A stretch of 64,000 bases of DNA from assembly GCF_040544485.1 (NCBI RefSeq), contig NZ_JBDZDV010000001.1, positions 372,001-436,000 of the forward strand, given 5' to 3'. Both the position numbers and the translations under genes were made by a program. Positions 35,201 through 43,145 of this stretch are shown here, piece by piece (position 1 is the first letter of the stretch; each line of letters opens with the position of its first letter). The notes beneath the pieces were generated by a model that did not search any database, had not been told where the DNA came from, and saw only the letters and a program-made list of their open reading frames with translations. This DNA is from Lacicoccus halitifaciens. Its GTDB lineage: Bacteria; Bacillota; Bacilli; Staphylococcales; Salinicoccaceae.

Positions 35201-35767
35201 ATGAAAAAATTATTGTTTATAAGTACATTTATATTTATTCTCACTTCATGCGGCGGTCCGTCGCCCGAAGAGGAACTTGCTTCTGCCGAACAGCAGAAGG
35301 AAGAGCTCGTGGAAGTGCTGCAGACAGAAACAGTGGAGCTCGAAAGAAACAAACAGAGACTTGAAATTATAGAAAATGAAATTTCCCAGGCTGAAACTTC
35401 ACAGAGTGATGAGAATGTCCAGGCATACATAACTGTCATTGAGGATTATTCCGCTTCCCTGACCGAAGAACTGGAAGCTCTCGGTTCTGTGATTGAAGAA
35501 ATCCGGCAGGAGGGGGACGTCGATGAAGCGGATGATGACATTGAGTCCATCATCCGGAACATTGAGGATACCATCAGCACTTATGAATCGGAAGTCAGTG
35601 ACATTGAATTGAATGAGACTTTGATGAGAAGGCACAATTCCATCCAACTGGCTCATGAGGAGATCCCACAGGCCCTTGAAGCCATCAGAAATGGTGCAGA
35701 AGACAACAATTTGAGCATCATTGAAGAAGGCATTTCCGCCCTGAATGATGTCAGTGAATTTTATTAA
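35201..35767 (+). CDS. Coiled-coil lipoprotein
   Basis: Secreted lipoprotein of 188 residues: basic start, hydrophobic signal and lipobox LTSC (lipidated Cys at about 17), then almost continuous acidic, Gln/Glu-rich heptad helix. The low basic content suits a salt-tolerant cell. ATG at 35201 has AGGGAG 7 bases before; an earlier in-frame start at 35180 lacks one. It may resemble YkyA-like cell-wall lipoproteins, but I cannot assign a family. It is 20 bases before yqhQ and likely co-transcribed. Confidence 0.75.
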   Translation: MKKLLFISTFIFILTSCGGPSPEEELASAEQQKEELVEVLQTETVELERNKQRLEIIENEISQAETSQSDENVQAYITVIEDYSASLTEELEALGSVIEEIRQEGDVDEADDDIESIIRNIEDTISTYESEVSDIELNETLMRRHNSIQLAHEEIPQALEAIRNGAEDNNLSIIEEGISALNDVSEFY

Positions 35768-35787
35768 CGAGGAAAGTGGCGTAAATT

Positions 35788-36696
35788 ATGGAAAAAGCAA
35801 AGTTTGGCGGCCAGGCAGTCGTTGAAGGTGTTATGTTCCAGTCCTCCAGCAATATGGTGACTGCGATACGGAGGACGAACGATGAAATAGAATATTTTGA
35901 AATGGAACGCCCACAGAAGAAATGGATCCAGAATTTAAAGAAGATACCAATATTGAGAGGCAATGTGGCAATTATAGAATCGACCGTATACGGGATGAAA
36001 CACATGGAATATGCCACGGACCGGTTTGAAAGGGATCCTGAGGATGATGTAAAGATCGAATCGGAAAAACAGTCCGCCAATACGGCCAAAATCGTCGTTT
36101 CTACGGTGATCGTCGCAATACTTTCCTTCTTGGTGGGTAAATTCCTCTTCACGCTCATACCGGTATTTGTTGCGGAAATGTTCTCAGGCATCATCACCGG
36201 ACATTTCGGCCAGGTTGCGCTTGAGACGTTCTTCAAGCTGCTGCTCCTGCTCGGCTATATTTATGCGATATCATTTACGCCGATGATCAAACGGCTCTTC
36301 CAGTATCATGGTGCGGAACATAAAGTCATCAATGCATATGAGTCGGATAAGCCCCTCACGGTCGATAATGTACAGAACAGCTCGAGGCTTCATTACAGGT
36401 GCGGGAGCTCATTCATACTCTTCACAGTCCTGGTCGGTTTCGTCGTCTACATGTTCGTTCCTGTCGATCCATTCTACGTGCGGATCATCAACAGGATACT
36501 CCTCATACCGGTAGTTCTTGGATTATCCTTTGAAGTGCTGCAGCTGACCAATAAGCTGAGGGATATACCGGTTCTCAAATGGCTCGGTCTCCCTGGATTG
36601 TGGCTGCAGTATTTGACGACGAAACAGCCTCACGATGATCAGGTCGAGGTTGCGATCCATTCATTCAATCAACTCGTACGGAGGGAAAAAGCTTGA
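35788..36696 (+). CDS. yqhQ: DUF1385 membrane protein (YqhQ-like)
   Basis: Protein of 302 residues, family DUF1385. N-terminal FGGQAVVEGVMFQ is the best-kept motif; the middle has HGAEHKVINAYE, a metal-site-like segment. Four or so membrane helices lie at about 108-130, 145-170, 210-230 and 235-255. In Bacillus the family has been tied to membrane protein quality and tRNA-related suppressor phenotypes, but the biochemical role is unsettled. Confidence 0.88.
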   Translation: MEKAKFGGQAVVEGVMFQSSSNMVTAIRRTNDEIEYFEMERPQKKWIQNLKKIPILRGNVAIIESTVYGMKHMEYATDRFERDPEDDVKIESEKQSANTAKIVVSTVIVAILSFLVGKFLFTLIPVFVAEMFSGIITGHFGQVALETFFKLLLLLGYIYAISFTPMIKRLFQYHGAEHKVINAYESDKPLTVDNVQNSSRLHYRCGSSFILFTVLVGFVVYMFVPVDPFYVRIINRILLIPVVLGLSFEVLQLTNKLRDIPVLKWLGLPGLWLQYLTTKQPHDDQVEVAIHSFNQLVRREKA

Positions 36697-36914
36697 AGAA
36701 GATTCTTCTATATTTATTTATAGCAATCGCAATTGTCGGTTTGTTGTTCAATCTTGATATGGTGCTGAATATGATCGTCAGTTCATTGATATTCATCCTT
36801 GTACTCGGTGCAGTACTGTATGCGGTGTATTATTTCTTTATATTGACGCCGAGCCAGAGGCAGTACAGACGGGCTGTGCGTAAATCAAAAAGAAAATACA
36901 AAAAGAAAAAGTGA
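36693..36914 (+). CDS. Small two-helix membrane protein with basic tail
   Basis: Protein of 73 residues with a TTG start overlapping the yqhQ stop; GGAGGG lies 7 bases upstream, which supports it. Two hydrophobic helices (about 3-20 and 28-50) are followed by a tail of 23 residues with many Arg and Lys (RRAVRKSKRKYKKKK). The tail may bind RNA or phospholipid. No family name is known to me. A terminator follows 10 bases after the stop. Confidence 0.7.
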   Translation: MKKILLYLFIAIAIVGLLFNLDMVLNMIVSSLIFILVLGAVLYAVYYFFILTPSQRQYRRAVRKSKRKYKKKK

Positions 36915-36924
36915 TTTGATGAAT

Positions 36925-36951
36925 CCGCCGGAAAACTCCCGGCGGTTTTTT
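36925..36951 (+). terminator. Terminator after the yqhQ unit
   Basis: Seven-base-pair GC hairpin (CCGCCGG / CCGGCGG, 36925-36945) followed by six T residues. Confidence 0.85.
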
Positions 36952-36963
36952 CATCGCCCGGCG

Positions 36964-36973
36964 CCCCCCCCCC
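36964..36973. repeat. Run of ten C residues
   Basis: Homopolymer of ten C between the terminator and the next promoter. It is outside any gene. Such a run is prone to slippage in replication and in sequencing. Confidence 0.6.
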
Positions 36974-37008
36974 TTTCCCTCTGGCGTGCGCCTTACATCA
37001 CTTTACCC

Positions 37009-37037
37009 TTTAAAAGTAGGCCGAAGTTAATTATAAT
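37009..37037 (+). promoter_or_regulatory. Promoter of the rhodanese-fold gene
   Basis: TTTAAA (37009-37014) and TATAAT (37032-37037) with 17-base spacing, 35 bases before the GTG start. Confidence 0.6.
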
Positions 37038-37072
37038 ATTAGATATGCATGAATTTACGAGGAGGACAAGAA

Positions 37073-37459
37073 GTGGACACTTGGTTAATAATATTAATCA
37101 TATTGGCTGTACTTATAGCAATATTATTAATAAATGGGCTTCGGAACATGAAGAGCGTCAAAGCCCTGTCAGAAGATGAATTTAAACAGAATATGCGCAA
37201 AGTGCAGGTGGTGGACCTGCGTGAAAAGGAAAAGTTCGAGCACGGGCATATCATCGGAGCAAGAAACATCCCGATGATGAACTTTTCCATGAAAATGAAT
37301 TCACTCAGGAAGGATAAACCGATCTATCTATATGATCAGAACGGCAGGCTTTCCATCAGGGCTGCAAGGATGCTGAGGAAACAAGGATATACGGATATAT
37401 ACATGTTGAAGAACGGCATCAATAAATGGACCGGTAAAATAAAATCCAAAAACAAATAA
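37073..37459 (+). CDS. yqhL: Membrane-anchored rhodanese-fold protein (YqhL-like)
   Basis: Protein of 128 residues: a membrane helix (about 4-20) and one rhodanese domain (VVDLREKEKFEHGHIIGARNIP, read as VVDLREKEKF then HIIGARNIP). The GTG at 37073 is the start because GAGGAGG lies 8 bases before; an ATG 8 codons earlier lacks a site. In the catalytic loop, YLYDQNGRLS, the usual active-site Cys is Asp88, so sulfur transfer is unlikely. Next to gcvT, as in Bacillus, but convergent with it. Confidence 0.82.
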   Translation: MDTWLIILIILAVLIAILLINGLRNMKSVKALSEDEFKQNMRKVQVVDLREKEKFEHGHIIGARNIPMMNFSMKMNSLRKDKPIYLYDQNGRLSIRAARMLRKQGYTDIYMLKNGINKWTGKIKSKNK

Positions 37460-37494
37460 AAGCAATTCTCCAGTTTCGGAGAATTGCTTTTTTA
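37458..37494. terminator. Bidirectional terminator
   Basis: Fourteen-base-pair perfect hairpin (arms 37458-37471 and 37478-37491, 6-base loop) with T run, overlapping the stop of yqhL and 12 bases after gcvT on the other strand. Confidence 0.9.
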
Positions 37495-37505
37495 TCTGCA
37501 TTGAT

Positions 37506-38588
37506 TTAGTTTTTGTGGAAAGGTGTTTTGACGAACTTGGCTTCCACATCTTTGTTTCTTACTTTGATGATGAATTCTTTGTCAATTTCGTGGAAGTCGG
37601 TATCGACCATCACAAAGCCGATTGAACGTTTTGAAGCCGGAGACTGCGTACCGCTTGTCACGACACCGACCTGGTTACCGTCTTTGTCGTACGCTTCATA
37701 ACCTGTACGTGCGATACCTTTGCCTGTGATTTCAAAGCCTTGGAGTTTGCGGGATGCGCCCTCTTCTTTCTGCTTCTGGAGTACATCTTTACCGATGAAG
37801 TCACCTTTATCGAGCTTGACCGCAAAGCCCATTTTCGCTTCGATAGGTGTAATCTCTTCAGTCAGATCCTGACCGTGGAGCGGCAGGCCTGCTTCAAGTC
37901 TTAGAGTGTCACGGGCACCCAGGCCACATTCAACTGCGCCTTCTTCTTTGAACAGTTTCCAAAGATCTAAAGTATCTTCGCTCTTACAGTAAATCTCAAA
38001 GCCGTCCTCGCCTGTGTAGCCTGACTGGGAAAGGATGACATCCTTGCCAGCGACTGAGATATCCTTTTTGAAGCCGAACATCTTGATGCCGCTGATGTCC
38101 TCCTCAACGTGCTTCTGCACCATTTCCCTTGCATTTGGACCCTGAACAGCAATCTGGCCATATTCAGGAGAAACGTTTTCAACCTTCACGTCGAAGCCTT
38201 CGATTGAATTCAACCATTCGAAGTCCGCATCAGTATTGCCCGCATTGACTACAAGAAGATACTCATCTTCACCGATTTTGTACGCGACGAGGTCATCGAT
38301 GACGCCGCCCTTTTCATTACAAAGGAAAGTGTAATGCGCTTTTTCATCAGTCAATTTGGTAATATCATTTGTCAATGTATGATTCAGGAATTCCACAGCT
38401 TCTTTACCGGAAACTTTGATTTCACCCATGTGGCTGACATCAAATATTCCAGCGTTTTCCCTTACTGCGTTGTGCTCTTCCTTGATGCTTGAGAATTGGA
38501 CCGGCATTTCCCAGCCGCCGAAATCCACAAGTTTCGCACCACTTTCATGATAATACTCTTTCAACGGTGTTTTTTTCAATTCTGCCAT
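37506..38588 (-). CDS. gcvT: Glycine cleavage system T protein (aminomethyltransferase)
   Basis: Protein of 360 residues. Folate-binding GGWEMPVQF, GIFDVSHMGEI, GYTGEDGFEIY and GARDTLRLEAGLPLHGQD are intact. It takes the methylene group from the aminomethyl-lipoyl H protein to tetrahydrofolate. AAGGAGG precedes the ATG. Controlled by a glycine riboswitch. Unlike in Bacillus and Staphylococcus, gcvPA and gcvPB do not follow; a terminator does. Confidence 0.96.
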   Translation of the reverse strand: MAELKKTPLKEYYHESGAKLVDFGGWEMPVQFSSIKEEHNAVRENAGIFDVSHMGEIKVSGKEAVEFLNHTLTNDITKLTDEKAHYTFLCNEKGGVIDDLVAYKIGEDEYLLVVNAGNTDADFEWLNSIEGFDVKVENVSPEYGQIAVQGPNAREMVQKHVEEDISGIKMFGFKKDISVAGKDVILSQSGYTGEDGFEIYCKSEDTLDLWKLFKEEGAVECGLGARDTLRLEAGLPLHGQDLTEEITPIEAKMGFAVKLDKGDFIGKDVLQKQKEEGASRKLQGFEITGKGIARTGYEAYDKDGNQVGVVTSGTQSPASKRSIGFVMVDTDFHEIDKEFIIKVRNKDVEAKFVKTPFHKN

Positions 38589-38613
38589 TGATATTCCTCC
38601 TTAAAATAGTTAA

Positions 38614-38641
38614 AACAGAACAACTGCCCAGTTGCCCTGTT
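38614..38641 (-). promoter_or_regulatory. Expression-platform hairpin of the gcvT leader
   Basis: Thirteen-base-pair near-perfect hairpin (arms 38614-38626 and 38629-38641, two G-U pairs) followed on the minus strand by a U-rich stretch (UUUU, then UAUUUU) just before the AAGGAGG of gcvT. It is probably the terminator that glycine binding prevents. Confidence 0.65.
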
Positions 38642-38664
38642 GAATGATCTTCAGGATTGCGTCA

Positions 38665-38742
38665 CAATACTGTTCTTTTGCCTGAGAGATTCACCTGGCG
38701 GCTTGCTCCTTCGGCGACGATTCAACGTGCTCTCCAGTATTG
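38665..38742 (-). promoter_or_regulatory. Glycine riboswitch (single aptamer) upstream of gcvT
   Basis: On the minus strand an eight-base-pair P1 stem (CAATACTG with CAGTATTG) encloses the glycine aptamer signature: GGAGAG after P1, then CGCCGAAGGAGCAA, then AATCTCTCAGGCAAAAG before the 3' P1 strand. Only one such aptamer lies between the promoter and gcvT; the common tandem arrangement is absent. Glycine would turn gcvT expression on. Confidence 0.92.
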
Positions 38743-38781
38743 ATCATACGCTGATTTAACTGTTATTCTGTACACTACTGC

Positions 38782-38811
38782 ATTATACCAATAATGAGAA
38801 TTGGTAGGCAA
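38782..38811 (-). promoter_or_regulatory. gcvT promoter
   Basis: TTGCCT (38806-38811) and TATAAT (38782-38787) on the minus strand, 18 bases apart, about 40 bases before the riboswitch. Confidence 0.75.
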
Positions 38812-38829
38812 GTAATACATCCAATTAAA

Positions 38830-39333
38830 CTATTCTCCCGCCGTTTTTTCGAGATCTGCTATGATTTCAACCGTCTCTTCCACTGAGAGTGAGGCGTCAA
38901 CCGCATAATGGGACGCCGACTCATAATGAGATATGCGGGACTCATAGAGGGCTTTTGCCGCATCGTATCCCCCTTTCAGCATCGGTCTGTTTTCATCATC
39001 CTTGATGCGGTCGTATAATGCATCGAAAGGTGCGGATAGATAATATACCGTGTGATGTCCGTTATTTTTAAGGAGGGACCTCGATTCCTCATATGTAATG
39101 ATGCCGCCGCCGGTCGAGATGACGGCATCAGTGCTGTTGATGATTTTTTTCAGCGATTCCTTTTCAATCTCCCTGAAACCCGCCTCCCCTTCCAATTCGA
39201 AAATCGAAGGGATCGGCCGTCCTTCACTTTCAACGATGTAATGATCGAGATCGATGAACTCTTTCTCCAGTCTTTCCGCGAGCCTTTTGCCGACAGTCGT
39301 CTTGCCGCTGCCCATAAAACCTGTCAAAATCAT
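38830..39333 (-). CDS. aroK: Shikimate kinase
   Basis: P-loop kinase of 167 residues: Walker A GFMGSGKTTVG, shikimate-binding DLDHYIVE and STGGGII, lid region DENRPML. It phosphorylates shikimate in aromatic amino acid synthesis. The ATG lies 4 bases after the stop of the last comG frame, and AAGGTG, its ribosome site, includes that stop. Following comG is the usual place in staphylococci. Confidence 0.94.
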   Translation of the reverse strand: MILTGFMGSGKTTVGKRLAERLEKEFIDLDHYIVESEGRPIPSIFELEGEAGFREIEKESLKKIINSTDAVISTGGGIITYEESRSLLKNNGHHTVYYLSAPFDALYDRIKDDENRPMLKGGYDAAKALYESRISHYESASHYAVDASLSVEETVEIIADLEKTAGE

Positions 39334-39337
39334 TGTT

Positions 39338-39517
39338 TCACCTTATTCCGATTATTTGATGGATAGAGTTTTCATAAGTCAATATCAGGTTTGTCCTGAT
39401 CTCTATGATCATCATATATCTATTATAAAAATGAAAGTACAGGGTAATCAAATAAATCAACACTATATAAAGTGAAAAACTGATAAAGCCGTCATTTTCT
39501 GATAATAATCGTTTCAT
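39338..39517 (-). CDS. comGG: ComGG-like small protein
   Basis: Protein of 59 residues in the seventh position of the comG cluster. After a short basic-acidic head (MKRLLSENDG) comes FISFSLYIVLIYLITLYF, a pilin-like hydrophobic helix without the glutamate at position 5. The ATG at 39517 has GGGGAA 5 bases before; another ATG lies 4 codons earlier. Name given by position and the GF-S start of the helix; short for ComGG, so the call is tentative. Confidence 0.55.
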   Translation of the reverse strand: MKRLLSENDGFISFSLYIVLIYLITLYFHFYNRYMMIIEIRTNLILTYENSIHQIIGIR

Positions 39518-39914
39518 CAAATTCCCCATTCGTTTTTATCCTGATACTCACCGCTTCCTCCTCGTTTGAGATCTTCCACTCCACTACGTCGAACAACATG
39601 GTGATGAAGCCTTTGCCGTCAATGCTCTTGATGATCCTTGAATCACGGTATCTGTATTCTTCAAGCCCTCTTTCTGTCTCGAAAGCGATCATGTCCCTTC
39701 CATTCGTAACGACTTCTTCTGCAGCCTCTGAAACTTCGATGATATCCATGACAAGTATATCACCATCCAGATTTGCATCCACCATCTTCAGCTGGGAGAA
39801 GACACCAAACACACCGGGCAGTATAAATGCAATCATACTCATGATTGAGAGAGAAAATAACACCTCAATATAGCTGAAACCCTCATTCCTGGTAGCGGAG
39901 GCATAAATCTTCAT
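39492..39914 (-). CDS. comGF: Competence pseudopilin-like protein ComGF
   Basis: Protein of 140 residues with a type IV pilin-like start: NEGFSYIEVLFSLSIMSMIA with the glutamate at position 5 after the processing site, then a soluble domain (KGFITMLFDVVEWKI). ATG at 39914 is taken because it has GTGAG upstream and overlaps comGE only by 32 bases; the frame opens further upstream. Minor pseudopilin of the DNA-uptake system. Confidence 0.75.
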   Translation of the reverse strand: MKIYASATRNEGFSYIEVLFSLSIMSMIAFILPGVFGVFSQLKMVDANLDGDILVMDIIEVSEAAEEVVTNGRDMIAFETERGLEEYRYRDSRIIKSIDGKGFITMLFDVVEWKISNEEEAVSIRIKTNGEFDETIIIRK

Positions 39915-40188
39915 TCGATTTCTCACATATCTCATCCTGTCTGATAATGTATATTTCATTTCCGGTCTTGAATTCATCGAAATCTTCATATGCTTTCAGA
40001 TCAAGGAACAACTGCCTGCTGAATTCCAGCTGTTCTTTCGTTTTGATGTCATACTGCACCAAAATGATCAAGGCAGGCAGGAGTATACTGGTGATGATGC
40101 CGAGCATCATCAGTGATAATAACGAATCAGCAAGCAGAAAGCCTTCATCTTTCGATTCTGAACTGGCCCTTTTGTATTTGAAACACAA
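39883..40188 (-). CDS. comGE: Competence pseudopilin-like protein ComGE
   Basis: Protein of 101 residues with a prepilin-like N-terminus (DEGFLLADSLLSLMMLG, Asp in place of the usual Glu) and a short soluble part. Position five in the cluster and overlaps of 44 and 32 bases with its neighbours support ComGE. Sequence of this family drifts fast, so the identity rests on order. Confidence 0.7.
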   Translation of the reverse strand: MCFKYKRASSESKDEGFLLADSLLSLMMLGIITSILLPALIILVQYDIKTKEQLEFSRQLFLDLKAYEDFDEFKTGNEIYIIRQDEICEKSNEDLCLRYQE

Positions 40189-40585
40189 AACTCACATCCT
40201 CCCCCCCGCATTTCAAATTCACTCTCCCAAAAGCGTTTGTGTCTCCTGAAGCAATGTACATGAATCTCTTCAACCCGCTGGCAGACAACCGGCAGGCAGT
40301 CAGGGCATAAACGTAAGTATCGCTGCCATCCGAAGACCTTGCAATCAACTGGTTGTTCTCATGATCCATCATGACGATATGGGCGGACTCCTCGTATATC
40401 GTTTTGGTCTGTGCCGCTTTGAAGAAATAGGAAATATTGCTGATTTCATCATCTGTGTTCAGTACATCATAGTCGGGAAGTGCGCTCACGGATATCAGCA
40501 AAATGATGCTGACGACTGCCAGTGTCAGCATCATTTCCATCATTGTAAATCCGTCAGTTCCCTGCTGCCCGTTGTGCCTGACCAT
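40145..40585 (-). CDS. comGD: Competence pseudopilin ComGD
   Basis: Protein of 146 residues with prepilin cleavage motif GFTMMEMMLTLAVVS (Glu5 present) and a C-terminal domain containing two cysteines that could pair. Overlaps comGC by 32 bases. Minor pseudopilin, processed by a ComC-type peptidase. Confidence 0.85.
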   Translation of the reverse strand: MVRHNGQQGTDGFTMMEMMLTLAVVSIILLISVSALPDYDVLNTDDEISNISYFFKAAQTKTIYEESAHIVMMDHENNQLIARSSDGSDTYVYALTACRLSASGLKRFMYIASGDTNAFGRVNLKCGGEDVSFVFQIQKGQFRIER

Positions 40586-40889
40586 TTGTCACCACGATTT
40601 GAACATTGTTCGCACAAGTGGTCTGTTCACTTGTTATATATCCGCCAGTGACGAGCGCACCGATATTTGCAGGGTCCGAACCTTCGTTCAACGTATATGC
40701 TTCCACCTGGCTCTGGACCATTTTCACTTGTGCGTCACACCCCGTGTCCTGCACATTCGAACTTTGGGCAGCAATATTTGGGATGATGAGTATAATCAGT
40801 ACTGAAATGACGAGAAGCACCAAAAGCATTTCTATCAATGTGAACCCGTCTTCCTCTTTAAAGAATTTTTTCATAAATGATTTCTTCAT
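40554..40889 (-). CDS. comGC: Competence major pseudopilin ComGC
   Basis: Protein of 111 residues. Basic leader MKKSFMKKFFKEEDG, then FTLIEMLLVLLVISVLI with Glu5; the C-terminal part has two cysteines (about 51 and 92) as in ComGC, where they form a disulfide. Main subunit of the transformation pseudopilus. Lies 17 bases after comGB. Confidence 0.93.
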   Translation of the reverse strand: MKKSFMKKFFKEEDGFTLIEMLLVLLVISVLIILIIPNIAAQSSNVQDTGCDAQVKMVQSQVEAYTLNEGSDPANIGALVTGGYITSEQTTCANNVQIVVTNGQAQRAAGN

Positions 40890-40906
40890 ATTAAATCCTC
40901 CATTTT

Positions 40907-41962
40907 TTAACCGACGACCGACATCATCTGAAATATGGGCAGAACGATCACCAGGTAAAGGCAGACAATCAGGGCACCCAATACAGTGAATATCACCGGC
41001 TGTATTTTTTTGGTCAAATTTTCAATTCTCATGATTATCTTCTCAAGCGTATATTCACTGAAAATGATCAGTTCTTTACCGACTTCGCTGTTCAGTTCCC
41101 CGTGACTGATGAACGTTGCGAGCTTATCGTCAAGGGCGGGAATATGGCTGACAGCCACAGAGAGGGAATCCCCCCGGTTCAGATCATTTTCGATAAGTGA
41201 AGCGATGTAACTTAAGTGGACGCTCAAAGATTGGTTTTTAAACAATGTTATAATCTCTTTCACTTCAAGTCCGTTATTGATGAAATATCCGAATTCCCTG
41301 GAAAAACGGTAAGTATGATAATTCATTACATAGAACTTCACAAGGGGAAATTTGAGCAGGATGTTCAATTGACCTCCAACAGGTGCATATTTGATGATGA
41401 CATAAATGAGAAATGCAAGGGCGGCAACCCCCGTCAATCCAATCATCACTGCGCCGGGCAGAATTTCCAGCAGGAGCGTAAGTATGCTGACCACCCCATC
41501 TGCTTCAGCTCCGACTGATACATACAGAGACTGGAACTGAGGGATGACGGTATAGTTCAGCACGATCAGCATGACTATGAATATGCTGATCAACACCACC
41601 GGGTACTGAACCGCTTTGATCAGCTTCGAAGCTGTCGCCCTTCTGTTCTCCAGATAAAGCGATGATTCTTTTAAATTATTTATCATCTCTCCATGAATTT
41701 CGGCAAAAGTGATCTGCATGATGATGGATTTGCCAAAACCCAGTACTTTCAGAATTTCACTGAGCTTTTCCCCTTCGTCTATCATCCGCCCTGCCTCTTC
41801 TTTAGTGCCTTGTTTGAGGACATCATACTGTTCGAGCAAAAACTTCAATGCATTGTACATCGTAAAACCGCTGTTCATCAGAGCACTCAATTTCAACAGG
41901 AAATGGGCATCGTAATTCTTGAGTTTATTGGAATTTCTGGCTGTAAAAAATGAACTTTTCAT
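40907..41962 (-). CDS. comGB: Competence membrane platform protein ComGB
   Basis: Type II secretion F-like protein of 351 residues with two duplicated helical domains and about three membrane helices (near 120-140, 165-190 and 320-345). It is the inner-membrane base of the pseudopilus. The start overlaps comGA by 38 bases. Conserved FxxxLSALMNSG-like start: FLLKLSALMNSGFTMYNAL. Confidence 0.92.
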   Translation of the reverse strand: MKSSFFTARNSNKLKNYDAHFLLKLSALMNSGFTMYNALKFLLEQYDVLKQGTKEEAGRMIDEGEKLSEILKVLGFGKSIIMQITFAEIHGEMINNLKESSLYLENRRATASKLIKAVQYPVVLISIFIVMLIVLNYTVIPQFQSLYVSVGAEADGVVSILTLLLEILPGAVMIGLTGVAALAFLIYVIIKYAPVGGQLNILLKFPLVKFYVMNYHTYRFSREFGYFINNGLEVKEIITLFKNQSLSVHLSYIASLIENDLNRGDSLSVAVSHIPALDDKLATFISHGELNSEVGKELIIFSEYTLEKIIMRIENLTKKIQPVIFTVLGALIVCLYLVIVLPIFQMMSVVG

Positions 41963-42917
41963 GATTAAGATAACCTTCTTTTTTTAATGAGATGAGCCGG
42001 TCGTTTAATCTCGTGTACTCCACCGGCCTGCCCATCAAGTAATCATTAATCTGTGGTGCAGTTAAAAACTCATATATGATGAAACTTTCAGCATCCGAAT
42101 GAAGGATTCTCTGATTGACGATAAGGGAGATGCTCTGTTTCAATTCCTCGTCATAGAGACCGAAATCCTTCAGTCTGCTGAGGGTGCTGATGGCCGACTT
42201 GCTGTGGAATGTGCTGAATACAAGATGGCCTGAGAGGCTGGCGCGTATCAATTCCCTTGCAATCGTCTTATCTCTGATCTCCCCGAACATCAACACATCC
42301 GGATCACACCTCAGGGCACCCTTAAGCAAAGGTGCATAGGATATATCCGCTTTTTCGTTGATCTCCACCTGCACCATGCCGTCAATCTCATATTCCACCG
42401 GGTCTTCAATGCTGATCACCTGGCGTGTGCCTTCCTTTATGATTTCATTGAGCAGATTGAACATAAGTGTGGATTTCCCGGAGCCGGTCGGTCCCGTGAA
42501 CAGGATGAGGCCCTGGGATAACTGCATGTATTTTTTAAAGAAGTCGAATTCGGCGTCATTTAAAAATAAGGACCCGGCCTGCCGCTTTGCCAGGGAACCC
42601 AAAATCCTGATGACGACGACTTCATCCATTAAGGTGAGAGGCAATGTGCTGACCCTGATTGCCAGCTCCTCATCGTTCACCTGCATGGCCGTCTTTCCGC
42701 TTTGAGGGATCTTATGTTCATTGATATCGAGTTCAGCTATGAATTTTAAGTAATTCACTATACGCTTGAATTCATCTTTTGTGATTTCCATGAAATCTTT
42801 CATTATGCCCTTTTGCCGGAACCTTATTTTTCCGCAGTCGCTTTCAAGGATGATATGGATGTCCGTCGCCTGGCCTTTTTTAGCATTCTCCAAAATATCG
42901 ATAATTTTATTTTTCAT
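41925..42917 (-). CDS. comGA: Competence ATPase ComGA
   Basis: Type II/IV secretion ATPase of 330 residues. Walker A FTGPTGSGKSTLMF, the Asp box ISIEDPVEYEIDGM and Walker B-like RCDPDVLMFGEIRD followed by SGHLVFSTFHSKSAIST are intact. It powers pseudopilus assembly for DNA uptake. GTAGGAGGG precedes the ATG. First gene of comGA-GG-aroK. The leader is 228 bases long and shows no sure ComK or SigH site. Confidence 0.95.
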   Translation of the reverse strand: MKNKIIDILENAKKGQATDIHIILESDCGKIRFRQKGIMKDFMEITKDEFKRIVNYLKFIAELDINEHKIPQSGKTAMQVNDEELAIRVSTLPLTLMDEVVVIRILGSLAKRQAGSLFLNDAEFDFFKKYMQLSQGLILFTGPTGSGKSTLMFNLLNEIIKEGTRQVISIEDPVEYEIDGMVQVEINEKADISYAPLLKGALRCDPDVLMFGEIRDKTIARELIRASLSGHLVFSTFHSKSAISTLSRLKDFGLYDEELKQSISLIVNQRILHSDAESFIIYEFLTAPQINDYLMGRPVEYTRLNDRLISLKKEGYLNHEKFIFYSQKFQ

Positions 42918-43065
42918 AAATAACCCTCCTACTATATATATGCCAATAAACTCGCTTTTTGATCTTTTCTGAGTTAATTCGGCAATTTTTCCGATTCTCT
43001 CTATATAATTGAGGGTGATTATAGTATTATGTAATTAACTGACAGCAGATTTAATATAAAGCCTA

Positions 43066-43094
43066 TTTACTTTACTAAATTCTTTACTTATAAT
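43066..43094 (+). promoter_or_regulatory. yqgY promoter
   Basis: TTTACT (43066-43071) and TATAAT (43089-43094) with 17-base spacing. A seven-base inverted repeat, TGATAGT with ACTATCA, follows in the leader. Confidence 0.7.
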
Positions 43095-43145
43095 TGATAG
43101 TGATGAAATGTTTATAACTATCACCTCGATGAAAGGACTGTTCCT

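Noticed and set aside
38590..38830. Second glycine aptamer
   Set aside because: I looked for a repeat of the GGAGAG and CCGAAGG words in the leader; only one set is present.
40199..40208. Short C run near the end of comGD as a phase-variation tract
   Set aside because: Only about seven C residues and the frame is open through it; too short to call slippage-prone.
42918..43060. Possible SigH or ComK site before comGA
   Set aside because: AGAGAAT and GAAT 13 bases apart, a CGG...CCG near-palindrome and one AAAA-N5-TTTA word are seen, but none fits a consensus well enough to call.
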